A model generated the notes under the pieces. It was not told where the DNA came from. It did not search any database and was given only the letters and a program-made list of their open reading frames with translations. A stretch of DNA of 6,282 bases from an uncultured Clostridia bacterium (GTDB taxonomy: Bacteria > Bacillota > Clostridia > Christensenellales > Aristaeellaceae): contig CAMJXZ010000200.1 in NCBI GenBank assembly GCA_946409855.1, forward strand, positions 1 through 6,282. Direction: 5' to 3'. Below, one piece after another: positions 1-6,282 of this stretch. How positions within the stretch are numbered: position 1 is the first letter of the stretch; each line of letters starts with the position of its first letter. The translations under genes and the position numbers were made by a program.

Positions 1-145
1 ATGCCTGCAGGCGGACGACGTGATCTGCGCCGCCCTGGGCGAGCATGTACTGGACCAGTATGTGGAAGGCAAAAAGAAGGAATGGGACGCCTACCGCACC
101 CATGTCAGCAGCTGGGAAATCGACCGGTACCTGGTGATGTACTGA
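1..145 (+). CDS. glnA: Glutamine synthetase type I, C-terminal fragment (5' truncated)
   Basis: This is the last 47 codons, read from base 2 to a TGA at 143-145, of a gene that starts before the window. Glutamine synthetase makes glutamine from glutamate, ammonium and ATP in the cytosol. The translated tail has the type I pattern: a helix around LGEHVLDQYVEGKKKEWDAY, then RTHVSSWEIDRYLVMY. It closely resembles the Bacillus enzyme's end (WDEYRTQVHPWE...), as I remember it. In this family the C-terminal helix reaches into the opposite hexamer ring. The catalytic regions lie outside the window, so subtype and activity cannot be judged. The downstream ANTAR and glutamate synthase genes strongly support the call. 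Only 33 bases separate it from the next gene, which implies cotranscription. The ATG at base 1 is in another frame and is not a start. Confidence 0.9.
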   Translation, partial: CLQADDVICAALGEHVLDQYVEGKKKEWDAYRTHVSSWEIDRYLVMY

Positions 146-164
146 AAAATAAAAGCTTCATGAA

Positions 165-175
165 AGGAGGGGAGG
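165..175 (+). promoter_or_regulatory. Tandem Shine-Dalgarno tract for the ANTAR gene
   Basis: The 33-base gap after glnA ends in AGGAGGGGAGG, which contains AGGAGG (165-170) and a second GGAGG (171-175). AGGAGG lies 8 bases before the GTG at 179, which is ideal spacing. GGAGG is only 3 bases away, too close for normal use. The tract fixes the regulator's start at GTG 179. The ATG at 160-162 is out of frame with the regulator. The rest of the gap is A-rich with no visible terminator hairpin. Confidence 0.8.
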
Positions 176-178
176 ACA

Positions 179-718
179 GTGGCAAGGATCGTGATCGCGG
201 GCAGCTCGGACAAAAGCCGCGAGCAGCTGGGCCGGCTGCTGTCCTCCTCCGGCTATCCGGTATTCCGCCTCTGCGCCCACGCCGGGGAACTGCGGCGCGT
301 GCTGAACGAGTGCGACGACGGGCTGCTGATCCTGGCCGGCCCCATGCCGGACTGCAGCGCCGACGAGCTTTTCTGGGACTACGGGGAGCAGGTGCAGATT
401 CTTCTGATCGCCCGGCCGCCCGTCCTGGAAGCCTGCGAGGCGCCCGGCGTCTTCCGCCTGGCCATGCCCACCACCCAGCAGGCGGTGATCGGGGCGGTGG
501 AGATGCTGACCCAGCTGCACCGGATGCGGCTGCCCAAACGGGCCGAAAGCGAAAAGCAGCTGGTCGCCCGGGCCAAGGAGATCCTCATGGAGCGGGACGG
601 CCTGAGCGAGGGGCAGGCGCACCGGAAGCTTCAGCAGTACGCGATGAACCACGGCCTGCGTATGGCGGACTGCGCCGCGCAGATCATCCGGGAAGAGGGA
701 GGCAGGAGCCATGCGTGA
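179..718 (+). CDS. ANTAR-domain RNA-binding antitermination regulator with degenerate receiver domain
   Basis: This 179-residue cytosolic protein has a receiver-like N-terminal domain (about 1-110), a short linker and a C-terminal ANTAR domain (about 124-170). The ANTAR signature is visible as ARAKEILMERDGLSEGQAH, then LQQYAMNHGLRMADCAAQII. ANTAR proteins bind paired hexaloop hairpins in nascent RNA and prevent terminator formation. The receiver lacks every phosphorylation residue: the acidic pair is replaced by G8/S9, the phospho-acceptor Asp position holds L52 or A53 depending on alignment, and the conserved Lys before Pro is M96. A phosphorelay is therefore unlikely. A ligand or partner protein may control it, as NasS controls NasT. 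Its place between glnA and the GOGAT genes matches the clostridial regulator I recall being named NitR, so nitrogen control of this operon is the likely role. GTG is chosen as the start from the Shine-Dalgarno position. It overlaps gltB by 8 bases. The ANTAR family call is firm; the target is inferred. Confidence 0.88.
   Translation: MARIVIAGSSDKSREQLGRLLSSSGYPVFRLCAHAGELRRVLNECDDGLLILAGPMPDCSADELFWDYGEQVQILLIARPPVLEACEAPGVFRLAMPTTQQAVIGAVEMLTQLHRMRLPKRAESEKQLVARAKEILMERDGLSEGQAHRKLQQYAMNHGLRMADCAAQIIREEGGRSHA
695..708 (+). promoter_or_regulatory. gltB ribosome binding site inside the end of the ANTAR gene
   Basis: GAGGGAGG (695-702) lies 8 bases before the gltB ATG at 711, followed by AGGAG (704-708), which is 2 bases away. 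Both fall within the last codons of the regulator, encoding its Glu-Glu-Gly-Gly-Arg-Ser tail. The regulator's TGA (716-718) lies just inside gltB, so ribosomes finishing the regulator are positioned to start gltB. This arrangement suggests translational coupling. Confidence 0.7.
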
Positions 719-3700
719 CCCGCAATATCCGCTGTATCATGAGGAACTGGAGCATGAAAGCTGCGGCGTGGGCGCCATCGCGGACCTCACGGGCAAGGCG
801 ACCCACCGCATCGTGGATCAGGCCCTTTCCATCGTGGAGCGTCTGGCCCACCGGGCGGGCAGCGACGCCCTGGGCACCACCGGCGACGGGGTCGGGATCA
901 TGACCGAGCTCCCCCACCGGCTCTTTTCCGCCTGGGCGCAGGAAGAAGGCATCGTCCTGGGCAATCCCGGCGATTACGGCGCGGGGATGTTCTTCCTGCC
1001 GGAGGATGAGGTCGGCGCGGACAGCGCCTGCCGCATCTTTGAGCAGCTTGCCGCCTCCGAAGGCCTGAACGTGGCCGGCTGGCGGGACGTGCCCTGCCAT
1101 CCGGCCCAGCTGGGCGCCGGCGCGCGGCGCACCATGCCCCGCATCCGGCAGTGTTTTGTCCTGCGGCCCCGGGACACCGCGTCCGGCCTGGATTTTGACC
1201 GGAAGCTGTACGTCCTGCGCCGGGTGTTCGAAAAGCAGGACACGGACGCCTATGTCTGCTCCCTCTCCTGCCGCACCATCGTCTACAAGGGCATGATGCT
1301 GGTCAGCCAGCTCCGCTCCTTCTACGACGACCTGCAGGACGTCCGGTATATGAGCCGGATGGCTATGGTGCATTCCCGCTTTTCCACCAACACCTTCCCC
1401 TCCTGGAGCAAGGCGCATCCCCAGAGGATGCTGCTTCACAACGGCGAGATCAATACCATCCGCGGCAACCACGACCGCATGAAGGCCCGGGAGGAAACCA
1501 TGCGGTCTTCCGTCCTGGGCGGCGAGATGCGGCGCGTGCTGCCCGTGGTCGTCGAGGGCGGAAGCGACAGCCAGATGCTGGACAACACGCTGGAGTTCCT
1601 GGCGATGAACGGCTTTCCCCTGTCCCTGGCGGGCATGGTGCTGCTCCCGGAGCCCTGGCAGGGGGCGAAGGAGGATACGCCCTGGCGGGACCTGTACCGC
1701 TATTACGCGACCATGATGGAACCCTGGGACGGCCCGGCGGCCATCCTCTATTCCGACGGGGAAAAGGTCTGCGCGTCCCTGGACCGGAACGGGCTGCGCC
1801 CGCTTCGGTGCGCGCTGACGGACGACCACCGGCTGATCCTTTCTTCGGAGGCCGGGGTACTGTTTGAGGAGAACGCGCATATCGTCCGCCGCTGGAAGCT
1901 GACGGGCGGCGATGTGCTGGAAGCGGATCTGGCAACCGGCAGGCTGCTGGAAAGCGAGGCGCTGAAAACGGCCTACGCCGCGCGGCACCCCTACGCGGAC
2001 TGGATGAAGCACCAGATCACCCTTGCAGATCTGCCCGCGGCCGCCCCGGCGGACGCGGCGGCCGGGGAAACGTCCCTGGTTACGCTGTGCAAAGCCTTCC
2101 ATTACACCTGGGAGGATCTTCACGACATCCTGCTGCCCATGGCCGCGAACGGCACGGAACCCATCGTCTCCATGGGCGCCGACGAACCCCTGGCGGCGCT
2201 TTCAAAGACGCATCCTTCCCTGTTCGACTATTTTAAGCAGCGCTTCGCCCAGGTCACCAACCCGCCCATGGACGCGCTTCGGGAAGAAGTCAAGACCGAC
2301 TGCAGCGTCTTTATCGGCGACGACGGAAACCTTTTGTCCCAGGGGCCGGACAACTGCACGGTGCTGGCGCTTCCTTCTCCCTTCCTGACGGAAGAAGAGC
2401 TCATCCGCATCCGCGATATCAAGCACCCCGCTTTTTCCGTGCGCACCGTTTCCCTTTTGTATCCGGCGGAACTGTCCCTGCGGGACGCGCTGACCTCCTT
2501 TTACGCCCGGTGCGACCGGGCCTGCCGGGACGGAATCAACATCCTGATCCTTTCCGACCGGGGCCTGGATCAAAAGCATCTCGCGATCCCTTCGCTGCTG
2601 GCGGTATCGGCCCTGGAACAGCACCTGATCCACATCAAAAAACGCACGGCCGTCTCCGTCATCCTGGAAAGCGGGGAACCCCGGGACGTGCACCAGATGG
2701 CCCTGCTCACCGGGTTCGGCGCCCGGGCCGTCAACCCCTATCTGGCCCACGCGTGCATCCGTTCCCTGTGTGAAGAGGGACAGGTACGTAAAACGCCCAA
2801 AGACGCCGTCCGGGATTACGACCGGGCGCTGACCGCCGGGGTGCTCAAAATCGCCTCCAAGATGGGCGTATCAACCCTGCAGGCCTATCAGAGCGCCCAG
2901 CTGTTCGAAGCCGTCGGGCTGGACCGGCCGTTTGTGGAGCGGTATTTCACGAATACGCCCTGCGTGCTGGGCGGCACGGACCTGGGCAAAGTGGAAGCGG
3001 ACAGCCGCTTCCACCATGAGGCCGCCTTTTTTGGCCTGCCGGAAGAAGGCCTCCGGAGCATCGGCGTCCACCGCCTCCGCACGGGCGAAGGAAAGGAAGA
3101 ACATCTCTATTCCCCCGAAACCATCCACCTGCTGCAGCAGGCCGTATGGACGGACAGCCCGGAACTGTTTTCTCAATACGCGTCCCGCGTGGAAAACGAG
3201 GGGCCGCGCACCATCCGCTCCATGCTGACCTTCGCCTTTGACGAATGCCGGCCCGTCCCGCTTGAGGAGGTGGAACCGGCGGAAGAAATCGTCAGACGCT
3301 TCCGCACCGGCGCCATGAGCTACGGCTCCATCTCCCGGGAAGCCCACGAGTGCCTGGCCCGGGCCATGAACCGCCTGGGCGGAAAGTCCAACAGCGGGGA
3401 AGGCGGGGAGCTGCCCGAGCGGTACGGCACGGAACGCAATTCCGCCATCAAGCAGGTGGCGTCCGGCCGTTTCGGCGTAACCCGGGAGTACCTGCTTTCC
3501 GCCCGGGAAATCCAGATCAAAATGGCCCAGGGCGCCAAACCCGGCGAGGGCGGACACCTGCCCGGGGCCAAGGTGACGGAAAGCGTGGCGAAGACCCGCT
3601 GCTCCACCCCCGGCATTTCCCTGATCTCTCCCCCGCCTCATCACGACATTTACTCCATCGAAGACCTGGCGGAGCTGATCTACGACCTGCAGTGCGCCAA

Positions 3701-5030
3701 CGAGCAGGCCAAAATCACCGTGAAGCTGGTCAGCTCCACAGGCGTCGGCACCATCGCCAGCGGGGTAGCGAAAGCGGGCGCGGGCGGCATCCTGATTTCC
3801 GGCGGGGAGGGCGGCACCGGCGCAGCGCCCATGAGCTCCGTCCATCACGCGGGCCTGCCCTGGGAAATCGGCCTGGCGGAGGCCCATCAGGTGCTGTGCC
3901 GCAACCGTCTGCGGCAGAAAGTGACCCTGGAAACGGACGGCAAACTGATGACGGGCCACGACGTGGCGGTAGCCCTGCTGCTGGGCGCGGAGGAATTCGG
4001 CTTTGCCACGGCGCCGCTGGTCGCCATGGGCTGCCGGATGATGCGGGTGTGCCACCTGGGCACCTGCCCGTACGGCATCGCCACCCAGGACCCGGAGCTC
4101 CGCAGGCGCTTTGCCGGCAAGCCGGAATATGTGGAACACTTTATGCGCATGATCGCCGGTCAGCTGCGGGAGATCATGGCGAAGCTCGGCGCCCGGACGG
4201 TCAGCGAACTGGTGGGCCGGAGCGATCTGCTGCGCATGAAGGCGGACGCGCTGATGGACCTGTCCGACCTGACCGGCTTTGCCCGGAACACCCATTTCCA
4301 GCCGGAAGCAAAGCACGATTTCCGTCTGTCCGAACGCACCGACGTCCGGCTGTTCCGGGACCACGTGCATCTGACCACCGCGGACCGGGCTTTCGGCACC
4401 CTGCTCAGGGGCAGCCGCCGGATCCAGGCCCAGGGCTGCGGCGGGCAGTCCTTCGGGGCTTTCCTCCCGGCCGGGCAGGAAATCACCCTCTACGGGGTGG
4501 CCAATGATTACCTGGGCAAAGGGCTGTCCGGCGGGACCATCGCCGTCTGTCCCCCGGTGGACAGCCTGTGGAACCCGGAGGACACGCTGATCGGCAATGT
4601 GGCCCTGTACGGCTCGACCGGCGGGTACGCCTTCGTCGCGGGCCGGGCCGGGGAACGCTTCGCCGTGCGCAATTCGGGCGCGTGGGCGGTGGTGGAAGGC
4701 CTGGGAGACCACGGCTGCGAATACATGACCGGCGGCCGCGTCGCCGTGCTGGGAAAGGTCGGGGACAATTTCGCCGCGGGCATGTCCGGCGGCATCGCCT
4801 GGGTCCTGGATGAAGACGGGCTCCTTTCCGCGCGCCTGAACCCCGGGCACGCGAACATGTACCCCGTGTCCCCGGAGCAGGCCGATGAACTCAGGCGGCT
4901 GCTCATGCTGCACGAAAAGGCCACCGGCTCGAAAAAGGCCGCGGCGGTCCTGCGCGATTTCGACAGCTTCCTGCCCCGTTTCCGGGCGGTCATTTCCGAC
5001 GAATACCTGGCATACCTGAAAGGAGCGTGA
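711..5030 (+). CDS. gltB: Glutamate synthase (NADPH-type) large subunit
   Basis: Large (alpha) subunit of GOGAT, 1439 residues, called gltA in Bacillus and Clostridium. It turns glutamine plus 2-oxoglutarate into two glutamates using electrons from GltD. A 17-residue propeptide precedes Cys18 (ESCGVG), the expected N-terminal nucleophile after processing. The class II amidotransferase domain spans about 18-430, with HSRFSTNTFPSW (221-232), HNGEINT (243-249), GGSDSQMLDN (283-292) and DRNGLRP (358-364). An Ala-rich linker (443-451) leads to the central domain (about 452-750), ending near SKMGVSTLQ (716-724). The FMN domain (about 800-1165) has GAMSYGSIS (867-875), GEGGE (896-900), KPGEGGHLPG (943-952) and the 3Fe-4S cysteines C1108, C1114 and C1119 in CX5CX4C. 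The GXGXG beta-helix domain covers about 1225-1400. The protein is somewhat shorter than the usual 1480-1530 residues, mostly at the FMN/GXGXG junction. The frame is unbroken. It overlaps the ANTAR gene by 8 bases and ends 4 bases before gltD. Confidence 0.97.
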   Translation: MRDPQYPLYHEELEHESCGVGAIADLTGKATHRIVDQALSIVERLAHRAGSDALGTTGDGVGIMTELPHRLFSAWAQEEGIVLGNPGDYGAGMFFLPEDEVGADSACRIFEQLAASEGLNVAGWRDVPCHPAQLGAGARRTMPRIRQCFVLRPRDTASGLDFDRKLYVLRRVFEKQDTDAYVCSLSCRTIVYKGMMLVSQLRSFYDDLQDVRYMSRMAMVHSRFSTNTFPSWSKAHPQRMLLHNGEINTIRGNHDRMKAREETMRSSVLGGEMRRVLPVVVEGGSDSQMLDNTLEFLAMNGFPLSLAGMVLLPEPWQGAKEDTPWRDLYRYYATMMEPWDGPAAILYSDGEKVCASLDRNGLRPLRCALTDDHRLILSSEAGVLFEENAHIVRRWKLTGGDVLEADLATGRLLESEALKTAYAARHPYADWMKHQITLADLPAAAPADAAAGETSLVTLCKAFHYTWEDLHDILLPMAANGTEPIVSMGADEPLAALSKTHPSLFDYFKQRFAQVTNPPMDALREEVKTDCSVFIGDDGNLLSQGPDNCTVLALPSPFLTEEELIRIRDIKHPAFSVRTVSLLYPAELSLRDALTSFYARCDRACRDGINILILSDRGLDQKHLAIPSLLAVSALEQHLIHIKKRTAVSVILESGEPRDVHQMALLTGFGARAVNPYLAHACIRSLCEEGQVRKTPKDAVRDYDRALTAGVLKIASKMGVSTLQAYQSAQLFEAVGLDRPFVERYFTNTPCVLGGTDLGKVEADSRFHHEAAFFGLPEEGLRSIGVHRLRTGEGKEEHLYSPETIHLLQQAVWTDSPELFSQYASRVENEGPRTIRSMLTFAFDECRPVPLEEVEPAEEIVRRFRTGAMSYGSISREAHECLARAMNRLGGKSNSGEGGELPERYGTERNSAIKQVASGRFGVTREYLLSAREIQIKMAQGAKPGEGGHLPGAKVTESVAKTRCSTPGISLISPPPHHDIYSIEDLAELIYDLQCANEQAKITVKLVSSTGVGTIASGVAKAGAGGILISGGEGGTGAAPMSSVHHAGLPWEIGLAEAHQVLCRNRLRQKVTLETDGKLMTGHDVAVALLLGAEEFGFATAPLVAMGCRMMRVCHLGTCPYGIATQDPELRRRFAGKPEYVEHFMRMIAGQLREIMAKLGARTVSELVGRSDLLRMKADALMDLSDLTGFARNTHFQPEAKHDFRLSERTDVRLFRDHVHLTTADRAFGTLLRGSRRIQAQGCGGQSFGAFLPAGQEITLYGVANDYLGKGLSGGTIAVCPPVDSLWNPEDTLIGNVALYGSTGGYAFVAGRAGERFAVRNSGAWAVVEGLGDHGCEYMTGGRVAVLGKVGDNFAAGMSGGIAWVLDEDGLLSARLNPGHANMYPVSPEQADELRRLLMLHEKATGSKKAAAVLRDFDSFLPRFRAVISDEYLAYLKGA
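5021..5025 (+). promoter_or_regulatory. gltD ribosome binding site
   Basis: AGGAG, within AAAGGAG, lies inside the last codons of gltB and 9 bases before the gltD ATG at 5035. The spacing is good and supports that ATG. No other in-frame start is needed, since the protein begins with the MGKATGFLEY sequence typical of GltD N-termini. The 4-base intergenic gap leaves no room for a promoter or terminator. Confidence 0.75.
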
Positions 5031-5034
5031 CGGA

Positions 5035-6282
5035 ATGGGCAAGGCGACAGGCTTTCTGGAGTACGCCCGGGCGGAAGACCCGTACCGGGACGCGCGGACC
5101 AGAATCCTCGATTATGACGACCTGCACACCCGCAAGCCCTGCGAAGAACGCCGGCAGCAGGCCGCCCGGTGCATGAACTGCGGCGTGCCCTTCTGCCAGT
5201 CGGGCTACGGCTGTCCGCTGCACAATCTGATCCCGGAATGGAACGACCTGCTCTGGCGCGGCCAGGAAAAGGCCGCCCTCAACAGGCTTCTGGAAACGGC
5301 GCCCTTCCCGGAATTCACGGGGCGGGTATGTCCGGCGCTCTGCGAAAAGGCCTGCAGCCTGGCGGACGACGGCGTGACCAACCGGGACAACGAGCTGTAC
5401 CTGATCGAAACCGGCTTTCAGAAGGGCTGGGTGCAGCCGAGAATCCCGCTGCGCAGGACGGGAAAAACCGCGGCCGTGGTGGGCAGCGGGCCTTCCGGCC
5501 TGGCCGCCGCGTACCTGCTGAACCGGGCCGGCATTTCCGTCACGGTGTTCGAGCGGGCGGACCGGCCCGGCGGGCTGCTCATGTACGGCATCCCGAACAT
5601 GAAGCTGCCCAAGGACATCGTCTCGCGCCGCGTTCACCTGATGAAAGCGGAAGGCGTTTCCTTCGCAGTGAATACCGAGGCCGGTCCCGAAGCGCTGGAA
5701 GCGTTCAACGCCGTGGTCCTCTGCGGCGGCGCCCGGAAGCCGCGTTCCCTGAACGCCGCGCATACGGACGCGCGGGGCGTGTGCTTCGCCGTGGATTATC
5801 TGACCGAGGCGACGAAGGCCGTCCTGTCCGGCGGGTCCCCGGGCGTTTCCGCAAAAGGCAAACACGTCGTCGTGGTGGGCGGGGGCGACACGGGCAACGA
5901 CTGCGTGGGCACCGCGCTCCGGCAAAACTGCGCCTCCGTGACCCAATTGGAGATCATGCCCGCCCCGCCCGCCCAAAGGACGAGGCAGAACCCCTGGCCC
6001 GAATGGCCCCGCGTCCTCCGGACGGATTACGGGCAGACGGAAGCCATCGCCCTCAGGGGCAGTGATCCGCGTCTGTATGAAACCACGGTTCAAGACATCC
6101 GGGTCAATGACCGGAACGAAATCACCTCGCTGACCGTCGTGCGCCTGGCCAAAGGCCCCGACGGAAAGGCCGCGCCCGTTCCGGGCACGGAAAGGACCAT
6201 TCCCTGCGAACTGATGCTGATCGCCGCGGGCTTTGTGGGCTGTGAGGAAGAGACGCTGCGACGTTTTTCCCTGACCGCCGAC
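5035..6282 (+). CDS. gltD: Glutamate synthase (NADPH) small subunit, 3' truncated by the window
   Basis: Beta subunit of GOGAT (gltB in Bacillus naming). It oxidises NADPH and passes electrons through FAD and two 4Fe-4S clusters to the large subunit. The reading frame runs unbroken for 416 codons from ATG 5035 to the window edge. Relatives are about 470-495 residues, so roughly 55-80 C-terminal residues are missing. The N-terminus MGKATGFLEYAR is typical. The cluster-binding Cys region comprises C46, C49, C54 and C60 (ARCMNCGVPFCQSGYGCPL), then C99, C103 and C107 (TGRVCPALCEKAC). The FAD Rossmann motif VVGSGPSG covers 148-155, followed by RPGGLLMYGIPNMKLP (177-192). The second dinucleotide fold, for NADPH, has VVVVGGGDTGNDC (278-290). 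QNPWPEWPRVLRTDYG matches the conserved GltD segment, and AAGFVG (377-382) begins the C-terminal FAD contact. All expected cofactor residues within the visible part are present. Related Rossmann/Fe-S oxidoreductases exist, but adjacency to gltB settles the call. Confidence 0.96.
   Translation, partial: MGKATGFLEYARAEDPYRDARTRILDYDDLHTRKPCEERRQQAARCMNCGVPFCQSGYGCPLHNLIPEWNDLLWRGQEKAALNRLLETAPFPEFTGRVCPALCEKACSLADDGVTNRDNELYLIETGFQKGWVQPRIPLRRTGKTAAVVGSGPSGLAAAYLLNRAGISVTVFERADRPGGLLMYGIPNMKLPKDIVSRRVHLMKAEGVSFAVNTEAGPEALEAFNAVVLCGGARKPRSLNAAHTDARGVCFAVDYLTEATKAVLSGGSPGVSAKGKHVVVVGGGDTGNDCVGTALRQNCASVTQLEIMPAPPAQRTRQNPWPEWPRVLRTDYGQTEAIALRGSDPRLYETTVQDIRVNDRNEITSLTVVRLAKGPDGKAAPVPGTERTIPCELMLIAAGFVGCEEETLRRFSLTAD

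Noticed and set aside
48..60. Near-perfect palindrome TACTGGACCAGTA in the glnA end.
   Set aside because: It has six-base arms with a one-base spacer inside codons for VLDQY. The loop is too short for a strong hairpin, it has no six-base ANTAR-type loop, and there is no partner copy nearby. Chance is the simplest explanation.
146..178. Possible terminator or ANTAR target between glnA and the regulator.
   Set aside because: The 33 bases hold an A-rich stretch and the Shine-Dalgarno tract. I found no stem-loop followed by a T-run and no paired hexaloop hairpins.
1..903. Open frame of 300 codons on the + strand starting at base 1.
   Set aside because: It overlaps the glnA end, the whole ANTAR gene and the start of gltB in another frame. 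Its product is a low-complexity Arg/Gly/Pro/Ala sequence with no family motif, as expected for a GC-rich shadow frame.
684..2123. Long antisense open frame of 479 codons opposite gltB.
   Set aside because: It lies entirely opposite the well-supported gltB amidotransferase region. Its Gly/Arg/Gln/His/Pro-rich product shows no recognisable domain. Long antisense frames are expected where GC-rich coding DNA rarely contains TTA, CTA or TCA in the relevant phase.
3930..3950. DGKLMTG in GltB as a unique active-site change relative to DGGLKTG.
   Set aside because: On its own this is probably not unusual, because I recall the same ETDGKLMTG form in Bacillus and other Firmicutes GltB proteins. It is kept only as part of the combined observation with residues 1009 and 1033.
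3350..4507. 385-codon + strand frame inside gltB.
   Set aside because: It is an alternative frame over the gltB FMN domain and gives a Gly/Arg/Pro-rich product without motifs. The gltB frame is intact, so there is no frameshift to explain.
2871..5042. Antisense open frame of 723 codons opposite gltB.
   Set aside because: Its length is striking, but it mirrors gltB for nearly its full extent and shows no motif or ordered domain. It has no independent support from context.
4990..6093. Antisense open frame of 367 codons opposite gltD.
   Set aside because: It covers the gltD coding region, where the sense frame carries all the expected Fe-S, FAD and NADPH motifs. The antisense product has shadow-like composition.

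Overview
The window is a tightly packed, single-strand (+) ammonium-assimilation operon: the 3' end of glutamine synthetase (glnA), a small ANTAR-type RNA-binding regulator, the complete large subunit of glutamate synthase (gltB in E. coli naming, gltA in Bacillus/Clostridium naming) and most of the small subunit (gltD; gltB in Bacillus naming), which runs off the right edge. The DNA is GC-rich (roughly two thirds G+C by eye) with strongly GC-biased third codon positions. The ANTAR gene between glnA and the GOGAT genes, the Bacillus-like glutamine synthetase tail and the Firmicutes-like GltB core motifs suggest a high-GC member of the Clostridia, possibly an uncultured gut or anaerobic lineage. 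This assignment is an inference.

Layout: 1-145 is the glnA C-terminus. 146-178 is a 33-base gap carrying a strong Shine-Dalgarno tract. 179-718 is the ANTAR regulator with a GTG start. 711-5030 is gltB, overlapping the regulator by 8 bases. 5031-5034 is a 4-base gap, and gltD starts at 5035 and remains open at 6282. No stretch over 300 bases lacks a gene, and I saw no tRNA, rRNA, mobile element, CRISPR array or terminator.

Together the products form the GS-GOGAT cycle. Glutamine synthetase fixes ammonium onto glutamate. GltB hydrolyses the glutamine and moves the ammonia to 2-oxoglutarate on an FMN site, and GltD supplies NADPH electrons through FAD and iron-sulfur clusters. The ANTAR protein is the likely operon-specific antiterminator. 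No promoter or terminator fits between glnA and the regulator, so its RNA target is probably upstream of glnA, outside the window.

This looks like a known type of operon, not a new system. The points most worth a second look are the regulator's receiver domain, which lacks all its phosphorylation residues, and a compacted junction between the FMN and GXGXG domains of GltB.
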